This document shows, one piece after another, positions 16,508 to 25,158 of a stretch of DNA of 64,000 bases. Positions within the stretch are counted from its first letter, which is position 1. The number at the start of each line of letters is the position of its first letter. Origin of the DNA: Bacteroidota bacterium. GTDB taxonomy: Bacteria; Bacteroidota; Ignavibacteria; UBA10030; UBA8401. The notes beneath the pieces are model-generated. The model was not told where the DNA came from and did no database searches. It saw nothing but the letters and a program-made list of their open reading frames with translations. The DNA lies in the NCBI GenBank assembly GCA_008933835.1, contig WBUG01000006.1:1-64000 (forward strand). The letters run 5' to 3'. Made by a program: the position numbers and the translations under genes.

Positions 16508-18429
16508 TTCACAAGGACCATCTTCCGGGTGACGGAGGAACCGTCCACCTCGAGCCGGCAGAGGTACACACCGCTGGACGTCGACGCGGCGCTCCATTCC
16601 GCCGAGTGACTACCGGGACCCTGCACACGGTCCACGAGCCGGGCGACCGGGCGGCCGAGGATGTCGGTCACCGTCAGACGCACGGCGGAGGTCCTTTCCA
16701 GGTCGTACCGGATGGAGGTGGAGGGGTTGAACGGGTTCGGATAGTTCTGCCGGAGCCGGAAGCCCGCGGGAGCGTCCGGTTCCCGTCCGGTCACGCCCAT
16801 CGGCATCACGACCTCCGGCGACAGCCGCCGGTTGAGCATCAGCATCACCGCATCGGTCATGATCATCCGGTTCGATTCGATCCCCTCGTTCGTGAGGGTC
16901 ACCACCGTCCGGAGCTCCTGTTCCACGTACACCGTTCCGAGTTTCTGCCAGGTGGAGGCGGCGGCTTTCGACTGGTCGAACGTCACCGGAAGGGAATCGT
17001 TACCGGACCGGAGACGGTACAGCGCCTTCGTCGTATAGACGGAGGGGGAAGCGCCGATGAACGCATAGACGTCGTAGTGCGCCGAGACCGGCACGCTGAA
17101 GCGGTAGTCGATGCGGGCGAAGCCGGTGTCGCGCGCCACCAATATCCCCCCGGTGAATCCGGGAGCGATGTTCTGAACCCATTGTCCGGCGGTCACCGCA
17201 CCGGGATCGTTCTCGTTCACCACCGCCGCCTTCGGCCTCCAGACGGTGCCGTTGCGGTACGGCAGCAGCGCATCCTTCTTGTACACGGTGGCCCGGAGCG
17301 AGTCGCCGTTCTTCTTGTTGGCGTTCGCGATGCCTTCATAGAAGAAGTACGTTTCGCCCATGATACCGCGCGCCCGGTTGGCGCTGACGTTCCCGATCAA
17401 TGTCGCAGGGTCTGCCACGTACGGACCGACCTTGGCCAGCACGCCGCCGAAGAAGATCCCCTTCTTCACGGCGGGAACGACGCCGAGCGCCCGGTCCAGC
17501 CGGAAGATGTACGCGTTCGTCGCAGCGGAGGGGGTCTGCCGGTCGCCGTCGTCGGGATAGAGCTGCGGGATGAAGTTGTCCACCAGTCCGCTGTCCACCC
17601 ACGTCTTGGAATCCTGCAGCAGCCGTCCGTACCCCCAGGCGTATTCGCTCGGTCCGGTCGAAACGATGAGGTGCGGGCTGCGGACCTTCACGGAATCGCG
17701 GATGCGCATCATGAGGCGATTGAGCTTGTCGGCGCGCCAGCGCATCCACTCCGCATCGGCGTACTGCACCGGAGGGTCCCCTCCGAAGTGCTCAGAGCGG
17801 TACAGCGCCACCGTGGCCGAATCGTATCCGCCGTCCACCGGAAGCGCCGGCAGGCGGTCGTCACCCTGGATGCCGTCCACATCGTAGCGGTCCGTCACCT
17901 CGGTGATGAGCGACAGCATGAAGTCCTGCACCTCGGGATTGATGCCGTTCATCCAGACGAACGATGGCAGCCCGCCGCCGTAGACGTTCGTGGTGAGCTT
18001 CCCGTCGCTGTTGCGCGCCGCCCAGGAAGGACGCGCGGTCAGGATCTCCCCCACGGACGCGGCGCTCGTCGCGTACTTCGCGGCCAGTCCGTACTCGAAC
18101 CATGGTATGACCTCGATGCCGTTCCGGTGCGCTTCGATGATGAGCCGCTGGAGGGGGTCCCGATTCTGGTACGCCGTGCCGGGGAAGATCTCGGTGCCGA
18201 TGAGCCCCTTCATCACCGAGCTGGGATAGAGCGTGTATCCGGCGTTCCACACCACCGGAAAGACGACGTTCACGCCGACGGCGGCGAGATGGTTCATCGC
18301 CTGGGCGATCTTGGCGTCGCTCGTCAGGACGTCGCTGTCCACGTTCGTGATCCACACACCGCGCAGTTCCGACGGAGGCTGCGCCGAGGCCAGCACGGCC
18401 GTCACGATGAGCAGCAACAGGCTCTTCAT
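16504..18429 (-). CDS. Secreted GHL10-family glycoside hydrolase-like protein with T9SS tail
   Basis: A 641-aa exported protein. It has a signal peptide (MKSLLLLIVTAVLASAQ), then a glycosyl hydrolase-like 10 (DUF187/YngK) TIM barrel: ELRGVWITNVDSDVL, NVVFPVVWNAGYTLYPS, EVIPWFEYGLA, DVDGIQGDDRLP and LVDNFIPQLYPDD. A beta-sandwich of the golvesin-like type covers about 440-545 (PGAVTAGQWVQNIAPGF). The C-terminal 80 residues, with QNYPNPFNPSTSIRYDL and SGVYLCRLEVDG, are a type A sorting domain of the type IX secretion system. The polysaccharide substrate is unknown. Start 18429 has a strong GGAGGT site. Confidence 0.88.
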   Translation of the reverse strand: MKSLLLLIVTAVLASAQPPSELRGVWITNVDSDVLTSDAKIAQAMNHLAAVGVNVVFPVVWNAGYTLYPSSVMKGLIGTEIFPGTAYQNRDPLQRLIIEAHRNGIEVIPWFEYGLAAKYATSAASVGEILTARPSWAARNSDGKLTTNVYGGGLPSFVWMNGINPEVQDFMLSLITEVTDRYDVDGIQGDDRLPALPVDGGYDSATVALYRSEHFGGDPPVQYADAEWMRWRADKLNRLMMRIRDSVKVRSPHLIVSTGPSEYAWGYGRLLQDSKTWVDSGLVDNFIPQLYPDDGDRQTPSAATNAYIFRLDRALGVVPAVKKGIFFGGVLAKVGPYVADPATLIGNVSANRARGIMGETYFFYEGIANANKKNGDSLRATVYKKDALLPYRNGTVWRPKAAVVNENDPGAVTAGQWVQNIAPGFTGGILVARDTGFARIDYRFSVPVSAHYDVYAFIGASPSVYTTKALYRLRSGNDSLPVTFDQSKAAASTWQKLGTVYVEQELRTVVTLTNEGIESNRMIMTDAVMLMLNRRLSPEVVMPMGVTGREPDAPAGFRLRQNYPNPFNPSTSIRYDLERTSAVRLTVTDILGRPVARLVDRVQGPGSHSAEWSAASTSSGVYLCRLEVDGSSVTRKMVLVK

Positions 18430-19457
18430 CCTTTCACCTCCCCGCCGCCGCTCTCCATCATGTCCCTCACGTGGATCTTGTCCGCAAGCAGGTAGTACAA
18501 ACCGATGAGCGTCGTCGTCAGGAAACCGACGATGTGGGTGTAGAAGGCGTAGCTGAGCGCCTGTTCGGCGTCCACATTGAAGAGCTGCGTCAGCGTGAAC
18601 GATGTGAAGGCGTGGTAGCTTCCGATGCCGCTCGGGGTCGGCAGGGCGAACGCGAGCCCGGAGGCCACCTGCAGCACCGCCGCGGAACCGAAATCCAGCC
18701 CGTACGTCCGTGTGAACCCGTAGATATAGAACGGCGCGTAGAGCAGCACGATGTACGAGATCCAGATGAGCAGGCTCGATACGGCGATCATGAGGAAGTG
18801 GCGGGGGTTTTGCGCCGCCCGGAAACCGGAGAGGAAGGAGTCCACGATGCGGTCCGCCTGCGTCCGCACGCGTGCCGGCAGCAGGAAGGTGAGATGACGG
18901 ACGAAACGGAAGAGCACTTCGGCCTTCAGGAAGATGAGCAGGAAGAGCACCAGCATCACCGCCGCGCCGGCGAAGAAGAGCCATTCGAACCGCGCCATGG
19001 AGGGGAACCAGACGGCGAACGGCCCGGCGTACACCGCCAGCACCGTCAGCACGATGAGGGCGAACGTCACGATGTCCAGGATGCGCTCCAGCACGATGGT
19101 CCCCATCGTCGCGCTCTTGGAGACCCCCTCGAGCTTCCCCAGCGCGTACGGCCGCACGAATTCGCCGAGCCGGGGAATGACGCTGTTGACGAGATAGCCG
19201 ATCATCGTCACCGAGAAGGCGTTGCGCAGGGAGACATCGGACTTCACGGGCGATAACAGATAGGTCCAGCGCCAGGCGCGGATGAGATGGCTCACCACGC
19301 TGCCGAGGAAGAGTCCGACGAACCAGCTCCAGTGGACGTCGGTCAGCGACCGCCACGTCTCGCCGAGGTCCTTTCCGCGGAACGCCAGGTACAGGAACGC
19401 CGAAGCCAGCGCGAGGCTGAAGAGGGTCTGCAGTATGTTCTTGACGATGGTCCTCAT
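18426..19457 (-). CDS. Lysylphosphatidylglycerol synthase TM-domain (UPF0104/AglD-like) membrane protein
   Basis: A 343-aa polytopic inner-membrane protein of the LPG_synthase_TM family, a flippase-like fold. Family blocks are SVVSHLIRAWRWTYLL, MIGYLVNSVIPRLGEFVRPYAL, GTIVLERILDIVTFALIVL and LPTPSGIGSYHAFTSF. Members flip or modify lipids, including glycolipids; the substrate here cannot be read from sequence. The track start is upstream in a shadow; ATG 19457 overlaps the lolA stop by 4 nt, and the stop overlaps the hydrolase start by 4 nt. Confidence 0.85.
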   Translation of the reverse strand: MRTIVKNILQTLFSLALASAFLYLAFRGKDLGETWRSLTDVHWSWFVGLFLGSVVSHLIRAWRWTYLLSPVKSDVSLRNAFSVTMIGYLVNSVIPRLGEFVRPYALGKLEGVSKSATMGTIVLERILDIVTFALIVLTVLAVYAGPFAVWFPSMARFEWLFFAGAAVMLVLFLLIFLKAEVLFRFVRHLTFLLPARVRTQADRIVDSFLSGFRAAQNPRHFLMIAVSSLLIWISYIVLLYAPFYIYGFTRTYGLDFGSAAVLQVASGLAFALPTPSGIGSYHAFTSFTLTQLFNVDAEQALSYAFYTHIVGFLTTTLIGLYYLLADKIHVRDMMESGGGEVKG

Positions 19458-20077
19458 TGCACGGAACGGAGGTCGACGGTCTTCATCCCTTTCGGCGGGA
19501 CGTACCGGAAATGGGAGTCCGGCAGGCCGGCGTCGAAGGTGAACCCGCTGAGGAGGATGGTGAACGTCGTGCGGCTGCGGTCCGTGTACTCGACGCGCGT
19601 CACGGTCCAACTCCGAAGGTCCACCCACGCGGTGAGGGAACGGACGGTCCGCACCGCCGCGCCGCCGGTCGGCGTCATCGACAGCCGGCCGGTGTTCCCC
19701 TCCGTACGCAACGAATCGATCCGCATCTCCGCCGGCAGTCCCGCAAGGAACGCGTCCGGCGAGAAGAGCCGCCCGTTGGTCCGGACGTCGTCCACGAGCA
19801 CCTGGTTCGACGCGGGGGTCGCCATCCAGACGGTCGTACCGTCGGAACAGATGGTCTGCTCCGCCGTTTCCACGCGGTACCGGTTCCCCTTCTTCACGGT
19901 CACGGTGCCGGTCTGCACCTTCGGCGCGCCGAAGCGCATGGCGACGGTCTGCGTGAACGACGCTGTTGCGTCCGTGACGCCGGCGTACGTACGGCGCACG
20001 TTCCGCAGCACCTCATCGGGGGAGGGCTGGGCCACGCAGAACGCGGTGACGGCGGTGAGGAGCAGGAGGGAACGCAT
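19454..20077 (-). CDS. lolA: LolA-like outer-membrane lipoprotein carrier
   Basis: LolA shuttles lipoproteins through the periplasm from LolCDE to the outer membrane. This 207-aa protein has a short signal peptide (MRSLLLLTAVTAFCVAQ) and the LolA half-barrel pattern: TDATASFTQTVAMRFG, QTGTVTVKKGNRYRVETAEQTICSDGTTVWMATPASNQVLV and LTAWVDLRSWTVTRVEYTDRSRTTFTI. Start 20077 overlaps the ftsK stop by 4 nt; ftsK-lolA adjacency is a common arrangement and supports the call. Confidence 0.88.
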   Translation of the reverse strand: MRSLLLLTAVTAFCVAQPSPDEVLRNVRRTYAGVTDATASFTQTVAMRFGAPKVQTGTVTVKKGNRYRVETAEQTICSDGTTVWMATPASNQVLVDDVRTNGRLFSPDAFLAGLPAEMRIDSLRTEGNTGRLSMTPTGGAAVRTVRSLTAWVDLRSWTVTRVEYTDRSRTTFTILLSGFTFDAGLPDSHFRYVPPKGMKTVDLRSVQ

Positions 20078-22560
20078 CAATCCATGTTCTTCAGGAGGAT
20101 CTCGAGCTGTTCTTCGGTCTCGATGAGCACTTCGCGCGCCTTGCTGCCGTCGAACGGTCCCACCACTCCCGCCTCCTCCAGCTGGTCCACCAGCCGGGCG
20201 GCGCGGGAGTAGCCGACGCTGAGCCGGCGTTGCAGGAGCGAGACCGAGCCCTGCTGGTGCCGGACGATGATGCGGGCCGCCTCGTCGAACATGTCGTCGC
20301 GGTCCCCCGCCCCGCCGGCGCCGTTCCCCTTCTTCTTCTCCAGCGCGGACGGCAGCTCGTACATGCGGCTGTACCCCTTCTGCTTGCCGATGTGCTGCAC
20401 GAGCTCCTCCACCTCCTCGGTGGAGATGTAGGCGTTCTGGATGCGGACCGGTTTCGGCGTGCTGGCCGAGAGGTAGAGCATGTCGCCCCGGCCGATGAGC
20501 TGCTCCGCGCCGCCGCCGTCGATGATGGTGCGCGAGTCGATGCGCGACGACACCGCGTAGGCGATGCGGGACGGGAAGTTGGCCTTGATGACGCCGGTGA
20601 TGACGTCCACCGACGGCCGCTGCGTGGCGAGCACGAGATGGATGCCGACGGCACGCGCCAGCTGCGCGATGCGGGCGATGGACTCTTCCACCTCCTTCGC
20701 GGTGGTCAGCATCAGGTCCGCCAGCTCGTCGATGATGACGACGATGTACGGCAGGAAGCGGTGCTTCACCGTGTCCGTGTCCTTCCCCTTCAGCCTCCCC
20801 TCCTTGAACCGCTGATTGTAGTCGGTCACGTGCCGCACCCCCGCGGAGGCGAGCAGGTCGTACCGCCGCTCCATCTCCGTGACGCACGACTTCAGCGCGA
20901 GCACGGCGTTGGCCGGCTGCGTGATGATCTTCTCGTCGATGTCCGGCGAGACCGCCAGGAAGTGGTTCTGCATCTGCAGGTACAGGCTCAGTTCGATCTT
21001 CTTCGGGTCGACGAGGATGAACTTCAGTTCGGACGGATGGAGACGGTAGAGCAGGCTCGCGATGATGGTGTTGATGCCGACCGATTTTCCCATGCCGGTC
21101 GCGCCGGCGATGAGCACGTGCGGCATCTTCGCCAGGTCGTCGATGTAGATCTCGCCGGTGATGGTCTTCCCCATCGCGATGGGGAGCGCCGCTTTGCTGT
21201 CGCGGAACTTCTCGGAGTTCAGGATGCTGCGGATGGTGACGATCTGCGGCTTGTGGTTCGGGATCTCCACGCCGACGGTCCCCTTCCCGGGGATGGGGGC
21301 CTCGATGCGGATGCCGCGCGCCTGCATCGCCAGCGCGAGGTCGTTGGAGAGCGACGTGATCTTCGAGACCTTCACCCCCGTGGCGGGGACCAGCTCGTAG
21401 AGCGTCACCACCGGTCCGGGCGTCACGCTCACGTTCGCGATCTCGACGCCGAAGTCCGCCAGTTTCGCCTGGAGGAAGGCGGCGTTGTTCTTGAGCTCTT
21501 CGTCGCTGATCTTCTCTTCGTACTTCCGCGGGTCCAGCAGTTCGACCGAGGGGAACACATAGTCGATCTCCTCGTCCTCCACTTCGCGTTCCTCCAGCTC
21601 CGCTTCCTTCTCCTGCACCCCCTCCAGGATCTCCAGCGGCGGTTCCGCGCCGGGCACCGCGGGCAGATGCGGGATCACCGGTTCGGGCATCCCCTCATCG
21701 TCCTCCGCGGCCGGCTCCGGCCGACGGACCGTGGCGCGTCGTGGCGCCGGCGTCTCGCGCAGTTCCGGCAGCTCTTCGTCCGGACGTTTGACTTTTATCT
21801 CCGCCGCGGCGGTCCTCCGCTCCTCCTCCTTCGCCAACGCCTTCTCCTCCTGCCGTTCCTTCCACCGGTCCAGCGTCGCGCCGAACGACCCTCCGGCCGC
21901 CGACAGCATCGCGGTCATCCGTTCGGTGGTCTTGTGCAGGTCCAGGTCCACCGCCAGCGTCACCGCGATGACGGCGAGCGCGGAGGTGACGATGAGGCCA
22001 CCGGCCAGACCGACCGACTGCTGCAGGACGGTGGCGAAGAACGCCCCGACGCTGCCGTGCCACTCCGGCGTCAGCACCTCCGCCATCCCGGCCTTCCGGG
22101 CGAGACCGAAGAACGCCGAGCCGAGGAGCGCCAGCACCACGGCGTAGTTGGTGAAGTAGACGAGCCGCCGGACGTCGCCGTTGCGCAGCATCGTCCATCC
22201 CCACAGGAAGAGGAGGAACGGAAGCGCGAACGCGGCGAGGCCGACCGTGCCGTTGATGAGGAAATTGGAGAGGAGCGCGCCGAAGAGTCCCAGCCAGTTG
22301 GAGGTGGACTCCGCCTTCTGCTGCACCACGGGATCGTTGGTGAAGACCTTGAAGAGGTCCGTGAAGCGGATGTCGCCGTTCGCCTCGTCCGCCGCGGTGT
22401 ACGAGACGAGCGAGAGGAGCGTCATGAGGGCGAAGACGATGACGAGGAAGGAGAGGACCTGGCGGCGCTGCGAAAAGGTCCGTTTCGGCGCCTCGGTCCG
22501 CTTCCGGCGGGGAGGCGGCGGTACGGGCGACGGGTCCTGCGTGAGCGTGAAGTCCTCCAT
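20077..22560 (-). CDS. ftsK: DNA translocase FtsK/SpoIIIE
   Basis: FtsK is a septum-anchored DNA pump that clears and decatenates chromosome termini at division. The 827-aa protein has four or more N-terminal membrane helices (about 35-215), an acidic/proline-rich linker (about 215-330) and the alpha-beta motor: SVTPGPVVTLYELVPATGVK, Walker A GATGMGKSVGINTII, VDPKKIELSLY, VVIIDELADLMLT and ATQRPSVDVITGVIKANFPSRIAY. The C-terminal gamma winged helix (SVSLLQRRLSVGYSRAARLVDQLEEAGVVG) reads KOPS. True start is ATG 22560 after GGGAGAG; the extra 153 residues in the track belong to a shadow of comB. Confidence 0.95.
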   Translation of the reverse strand: MEDFTLTQDPSPVPPPPRRKRTEAPKRTFSQRRQVLSFLVIVFALMTLLSLVSYTAADEANGDIRFTDLFKVFTNDPVVQQKAESTSNWLGLFGALLSNFLINGTVGLAAFALPFLLFLWGWTMLRNGDVRRLVYFTNYAVVLALLGSAFFGLARKAGMAEVLTPEWHGSVGAFFATVLQQSVGLAGGLIVTSALAVIAVTLAVDLDLHKTTERMTAMLSAAGGSFGATLDRWKERQEEKALAKEEERRTAAAEIKVKRPDEELPELRETPAPRRATVRRPEPAAEDDEGMPEPVIPHLPAVPGAEPPLEILEGVQEKEAELEEREVEDEEIDYVFPSVELLDPRKYEEKISDEELKNNAAFLQAKLADFGVEIANVSVTPGPVVTLYELVPATGVKVSKITSLSNDLALAMQARGIRIEAPIPGKGTVGVEIPNHKPQIVTIRSILNSEKFRDSKAALPIAMGKTITGEIYIDDLAKMPHVLIAGATGMGKSVGINTIIASLLYRLHPSELKFILVDPKKIELSLYLQMQNHFLAVSPDIDEKIITQPANAVLALKSCVTEMERRYDLLASAGVRHVTDYNQRFKEGRLKGKDTDTVKHRFLPYIVVIIDELADLMLTTAKEVEESIARIAQLARAVGIHLVLATQRPSVDVITGVIKANFPSRIAYAVSSRIDSRTIIDGGGAEQLIGRGDMLYLSASTPKPVRIQNAYISTEEVEELVQHIGKQKGYSRMYELPSALEKKKGNGAGGAGDRDDMFDEAARIIVRHQQGSVSLLQRRLSVGYSRAARLVDQLEEAGVVGPFDGSKAREVLIETEEQLEILLKNMD

Positions 22561-23351
22561 CACTCTCCCTTGCCGCCCGTGGTGTCGATGCTGATGGGGA
22601 CGTGCGGAGCGCCGGGCGGTTCGGTCTTCTTCCGGAGCTTGATGACGTTGCCGGAGAGTTCCGGCACGACGTCGTAGAGGTCGATGGTGGTGCAGAGCTC
22701 GAGGTCCTTCGCGCACCCGATCTCCGCGAGGTACTTCCCGTGATCGCAGCTCTTCGCCATCTTGAGGAGGTTCTTGCTGAAGCTCTTGAACAGCGCCACG
22801 GCGGCGACCGCGGAATCGTTGAACTCGGTCTCGGTCTCCTCGTCGTCGATGAGCAGCTTGGTGACCATGCCGGCGCACACCGCGTCCTCGATGCAGAACT
22901 GCGTCTGCTTCCCGGCGCAGAGGATGTAGACGTCCTCCTTCAACTCCTTGATGCGCTCCACCACCGCGGTCACGTTCACGAATCCGGCGACGAGCAGGTT
23001 CTTCGCATACCGCGCCTTCCACATCGCCGGCGCTCCGTTGGTGGTGGAGAAGATGATGGACTTCCCCTTCACCGCATCGGCCGTGTACTCCGCCGGCGAA
23101 TTGCCGAGATTGAACCCTTCGATGATGCGCCCGTTGCGTTCTCCGCCGCGGAGCACCACGTCGCCGAACAGGTTGCCGGACACCTTCACCGCCGATTCGA
23201 TGGTGTTCACCGGAATGATCTCCCGAGCGCCGTTGGACAGCGCGGCGATCACCGTCGAGCTCGCGCGGAGCACGTCGATGACCACGACGTTCTTGTCCCG
23301 AAGGAACAGGTCGTCGATCTGAGACAGTGAAAAGAATACTTCGATCTTCAT
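22560..23351 (-). CDS. comB: ComB family 2-phosphosulfolactate phosphatase-like protein
   Basis: A 263-aa protein matching the ComB family, named for the Mg-dependent phosphatase that makes sulfolactate in methanogen coenzyme M synthesis. Hallmarks are VVVIDVLRASSTVIAAL near the start, RGGERNGRIIEGFNLGNSP, IIFSTTNGAPA and ILCAGKQTQFCIEDAVCAGM. Many bacteria that make no coenzyme M carry it, and its role there is unresolved; other coenzyme M genes are not visible here. It has a GGGGGAGAA site before the ATG, and its stop overlaps the ftsK start by 4 nt. Confidence 0.88.
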   Translation of the reverse strand: MKIEVFFSLSQIDDLFLRDKNVVVIDVLRASSTVIAALSNGAREIIPVNTIESAVKVSGNLFGDVVLRGGERNGRIIEGFNLGNSPAEYTADAVKGKSIIFSTTNGAPAMWKARYAKNLLVAGFVNVTAVVERIKELKEDVYILCAGKQTQFCIEDAVCAGMVTKLLIDDEETETEFNDSAVAAVALFKSFSKNLLKMAKSCDHGKYLAEIGCAKDLELCTTIDLYDVVPELSGNVIKLRKKTEPPGAPHVPISIDTTGGKGE

Positions 23352-23376
23352 GGTTCTCCCCCCGCGTGGAGCGGTC

Positions 23377-24459
23377 TCACGTTTTCTTCAGGAACGGCAG
23401 CGGAACGACCTCCGCCTCCGCATGTTTCCCCCGCACGTCGATGTGCACCGTCGTCCCCGGCTCCGCCGCGGACACGGGCACGTAACCCAAGGCGATCCCC
23501 TTCTCGAGCGAGGGGGAGAACGTACCGCTCGTGACGGCACCGGCCGGGGTTCCGCCCACGACGATGGAATATCCGTGCCGCGGCACCGCCTTCTCTTTCA
23601 GCACCATCCCCACGAGCTTGCGTTTGAGCCCCTCCGCTTTCGCCTTCTCCAGGACGCTCCGCCCGACGAAGTCACCCTTGCCGAGCTTCGTGATCCATCC
23701 CAGGCCCGCCTCAAGCGGGTGCGTGGTGTCGTCGATGTCGTTGCCGTACAGGCAGTAGCCCATTTCGAGCCGCAGCGTGTCCCGTGCGCCGAGTCCGATG
23801 GGCTGGATGCCGTGCGGAGCACCGGAGGAGAAGATCGCCTCCCATACGGCACCGGCCGCCGCCGGATCGAAGGCGAGTTCGAAACCGGGTTCGCCCGTGT
23901 ATCCGGTCCGCGAGATGATCATCGGCGTGCCGGCGAGCGTTCCGCGGACAAAATGGTAGTACGGGATGGAGGCGAGGTCGGTCCCCGTCAGCGGCTGCAG
24001 CACGGCAAGGGACGAGGGGCCCTGCACCGCCAGCAGCGCGGTCTCGTCGCTGCGGTCCGTGAACGTGACGCCGTCGGGCCGGTGTTTCGACATCCACTCC
24101 CAGTCCTTCGCGATGTTCGCGGCGTTCACCACCACCATGTACGACCGCTCCGCCAGCATGTACACGATCAGGTCGTCCACGATGCCGCCGTGCTCGTAGC
24201 AGAGGGCCGAGTACTGCGCCTTCCCGGGCGTCAGTTTCGACACGTCGTTCACGGTGACGCTCTGGAGGAACGCCAGGGCGTTCGGCCCTTCGGCGTAGAA
24301 TTCTCCCATGTGCGATACGTCGAACACACCGGCGGCCGTGCGGACGGCCCGGTGCTCGTCGATGATGCCCGCGTACTGCACCGGCATCTCGTACCCGGCG
24401 AACGGGACGAGCTTCGCCCCGGCGCGCTGATGGAGGGAATGGAACGGCGTCCGTTTCAT
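23377..24459 (-). CDS. gcvT: Aminomethyltransferase (glycine cleavage T protein)
   Basis: GcvT transfers the methylene of aminomethyl-lipoyl H protein to tetrahydrofolate, releasing ammonia. The 360-aa protein shows [81 protein letters not shown] and [20 protein letters not shown]. Residues for the folate pocket (YTGE, RDTLRLE) are intact. H and P proteins are not in the window. Its start overlaps the transaldolase stop by 4 nt. Confidence 0.96.
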   Translation of the reverse strand: MKRTPFHSLHQRAGAKLVPFAGYEMPVQYAGIIDEHRAVRTAAGVFDVSHMGEFYAEGPNALAFLQSVTVNDVSKLTPGKAQYSALCYEHGGIVDDLIVYMLAERSYMVVVNAANIAKDWEWMSKHRPDGVTFTDRSDETALLAVQGPSSLAVLQPLTGTDLASIPYYHFVRGTLAGTPMIISRTGYTGEPGFELAFDPAAAGAVWEAIFSSGAPHGIQPIGLGARDTLRLEMGYCLYGNDIDDTTHPLEAGLGWITKLGKGDFVGRSVLEKAKAEGLKRKLVGMVLKEKAVPRHGYSIVVGGTPAGAVTSGTFSPSLEKGIALGYVPVSAAEPGTTVHIDVRGKHAEAEVVPLPFLKKT

Positions 24460-25103
24460 GACTTCTTCACCTTCTTCCAGTCCTCGAGGAACCGTTCGAG
24501 ACCGAGGTCGGTGAGCGGATGCTTGATGAGCTGGTCGATCACCTTGAACGGCATCGTGCAGACGTGCGCCCCCATCAGTCCCGCCTGCACCACGTGCAGC
24601 GGATGCCGGACGCTCGCCACCAGCACCTCCGTCTCGTACCCGTAATTATTATAGATGGTCACGATCTGTTCGATGAGCTGCATGCCGTCCGTGCTCACGT
24701 CGTCCAGCCGGCCGACGAACGGGCTGATGTAGCTCGCCCCCGCCTTGGCCGCCAGGAGGGCCTGCGTCGGCGAGAAACAGAGCGTGACGTTGGTGCGGAT
24801 CCCCTCGCCGTGCAGCGCCTTCACCGCCTTCAGCCCCTCTTTGATGAGCGGGACCTTGATGACGATGTTGCTGTGGATCTTCGCCAGGGTGTGCGCCTCC
24901 GCCATCATCCCGGCGAGGTCGGTCGAAACCACCTCGGCGGAGATGGGGCCGTCCACCACCGCGCAGATCTCCTTCAGCAGCGGGATGAACTCCTTCCCCT
25001 CCTTCGCCACGAGGGAGGGGTTCGTGGTGACGCCGTCCAGCACGCCGAGGGCGTTCGCCTCGGTGATCTCGGCAAGGTTCGCGGTGTCGATGAAGAACTT
25101 CAT
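24456..25103 (-). CDS. tal: Transaldolase (short, TalC/fructose-6-phosphate aldolase-like)
   Basis: A 215-aa class I aldolase of the short transaldolase family (MipB/TalC). It begins [13 protein letters not shown] and contains [44 protein letters not shown], the Schiff-base lysine in VIKVPL, and [12 protein letters not shown]. The family includes true transaldolases of the non-oxidative pentose-phosphate pathway and fructose-6-phosphate aldolases, which sequence reading alone does not separate securely. Confidence 0.93.
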   Translation of the reverse strand: MKFFIDTANLAEITEANALGVLDGVTTNPSLVAKEGKEFIPLLKEICAVVDGPISAEVVSTDLAGMMAEAHTLAKIHSNIVIKVPLIKEGLKAVKALHGEGIRTNVTLCFSPTQALLAAKAGASYISPFVGRLDDVSTDGMQLIEQIVTIYNNYGYETEVLVASVRHPLHVVQAGLMGAHVCTMPFKVIDQLIKHPLTDLGLERFLEDWKKVKKS

Positions 25104-25119
25104 GATGGCTCCGTCGGGA

Positions 25120-25152
25120 GCGCGTCCCTCCCCGGCCGGGGCCGGGACGCGC
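25120..25152 (-). other. Strong GC hairpin between RNase G and transaldolase genes
   Basis: GCGCGTCCC pairs with GGGACGCGC (9 bp), enclosing the palindrome CCCCGGCCGGGG. It lies 7 nt after the rng stop and has no T-run, so it may protect or partially terminate the rng mRNA or serve as a processing site. Confidence 0.5.
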
Positions 25153-25158
25153 GCCGGT

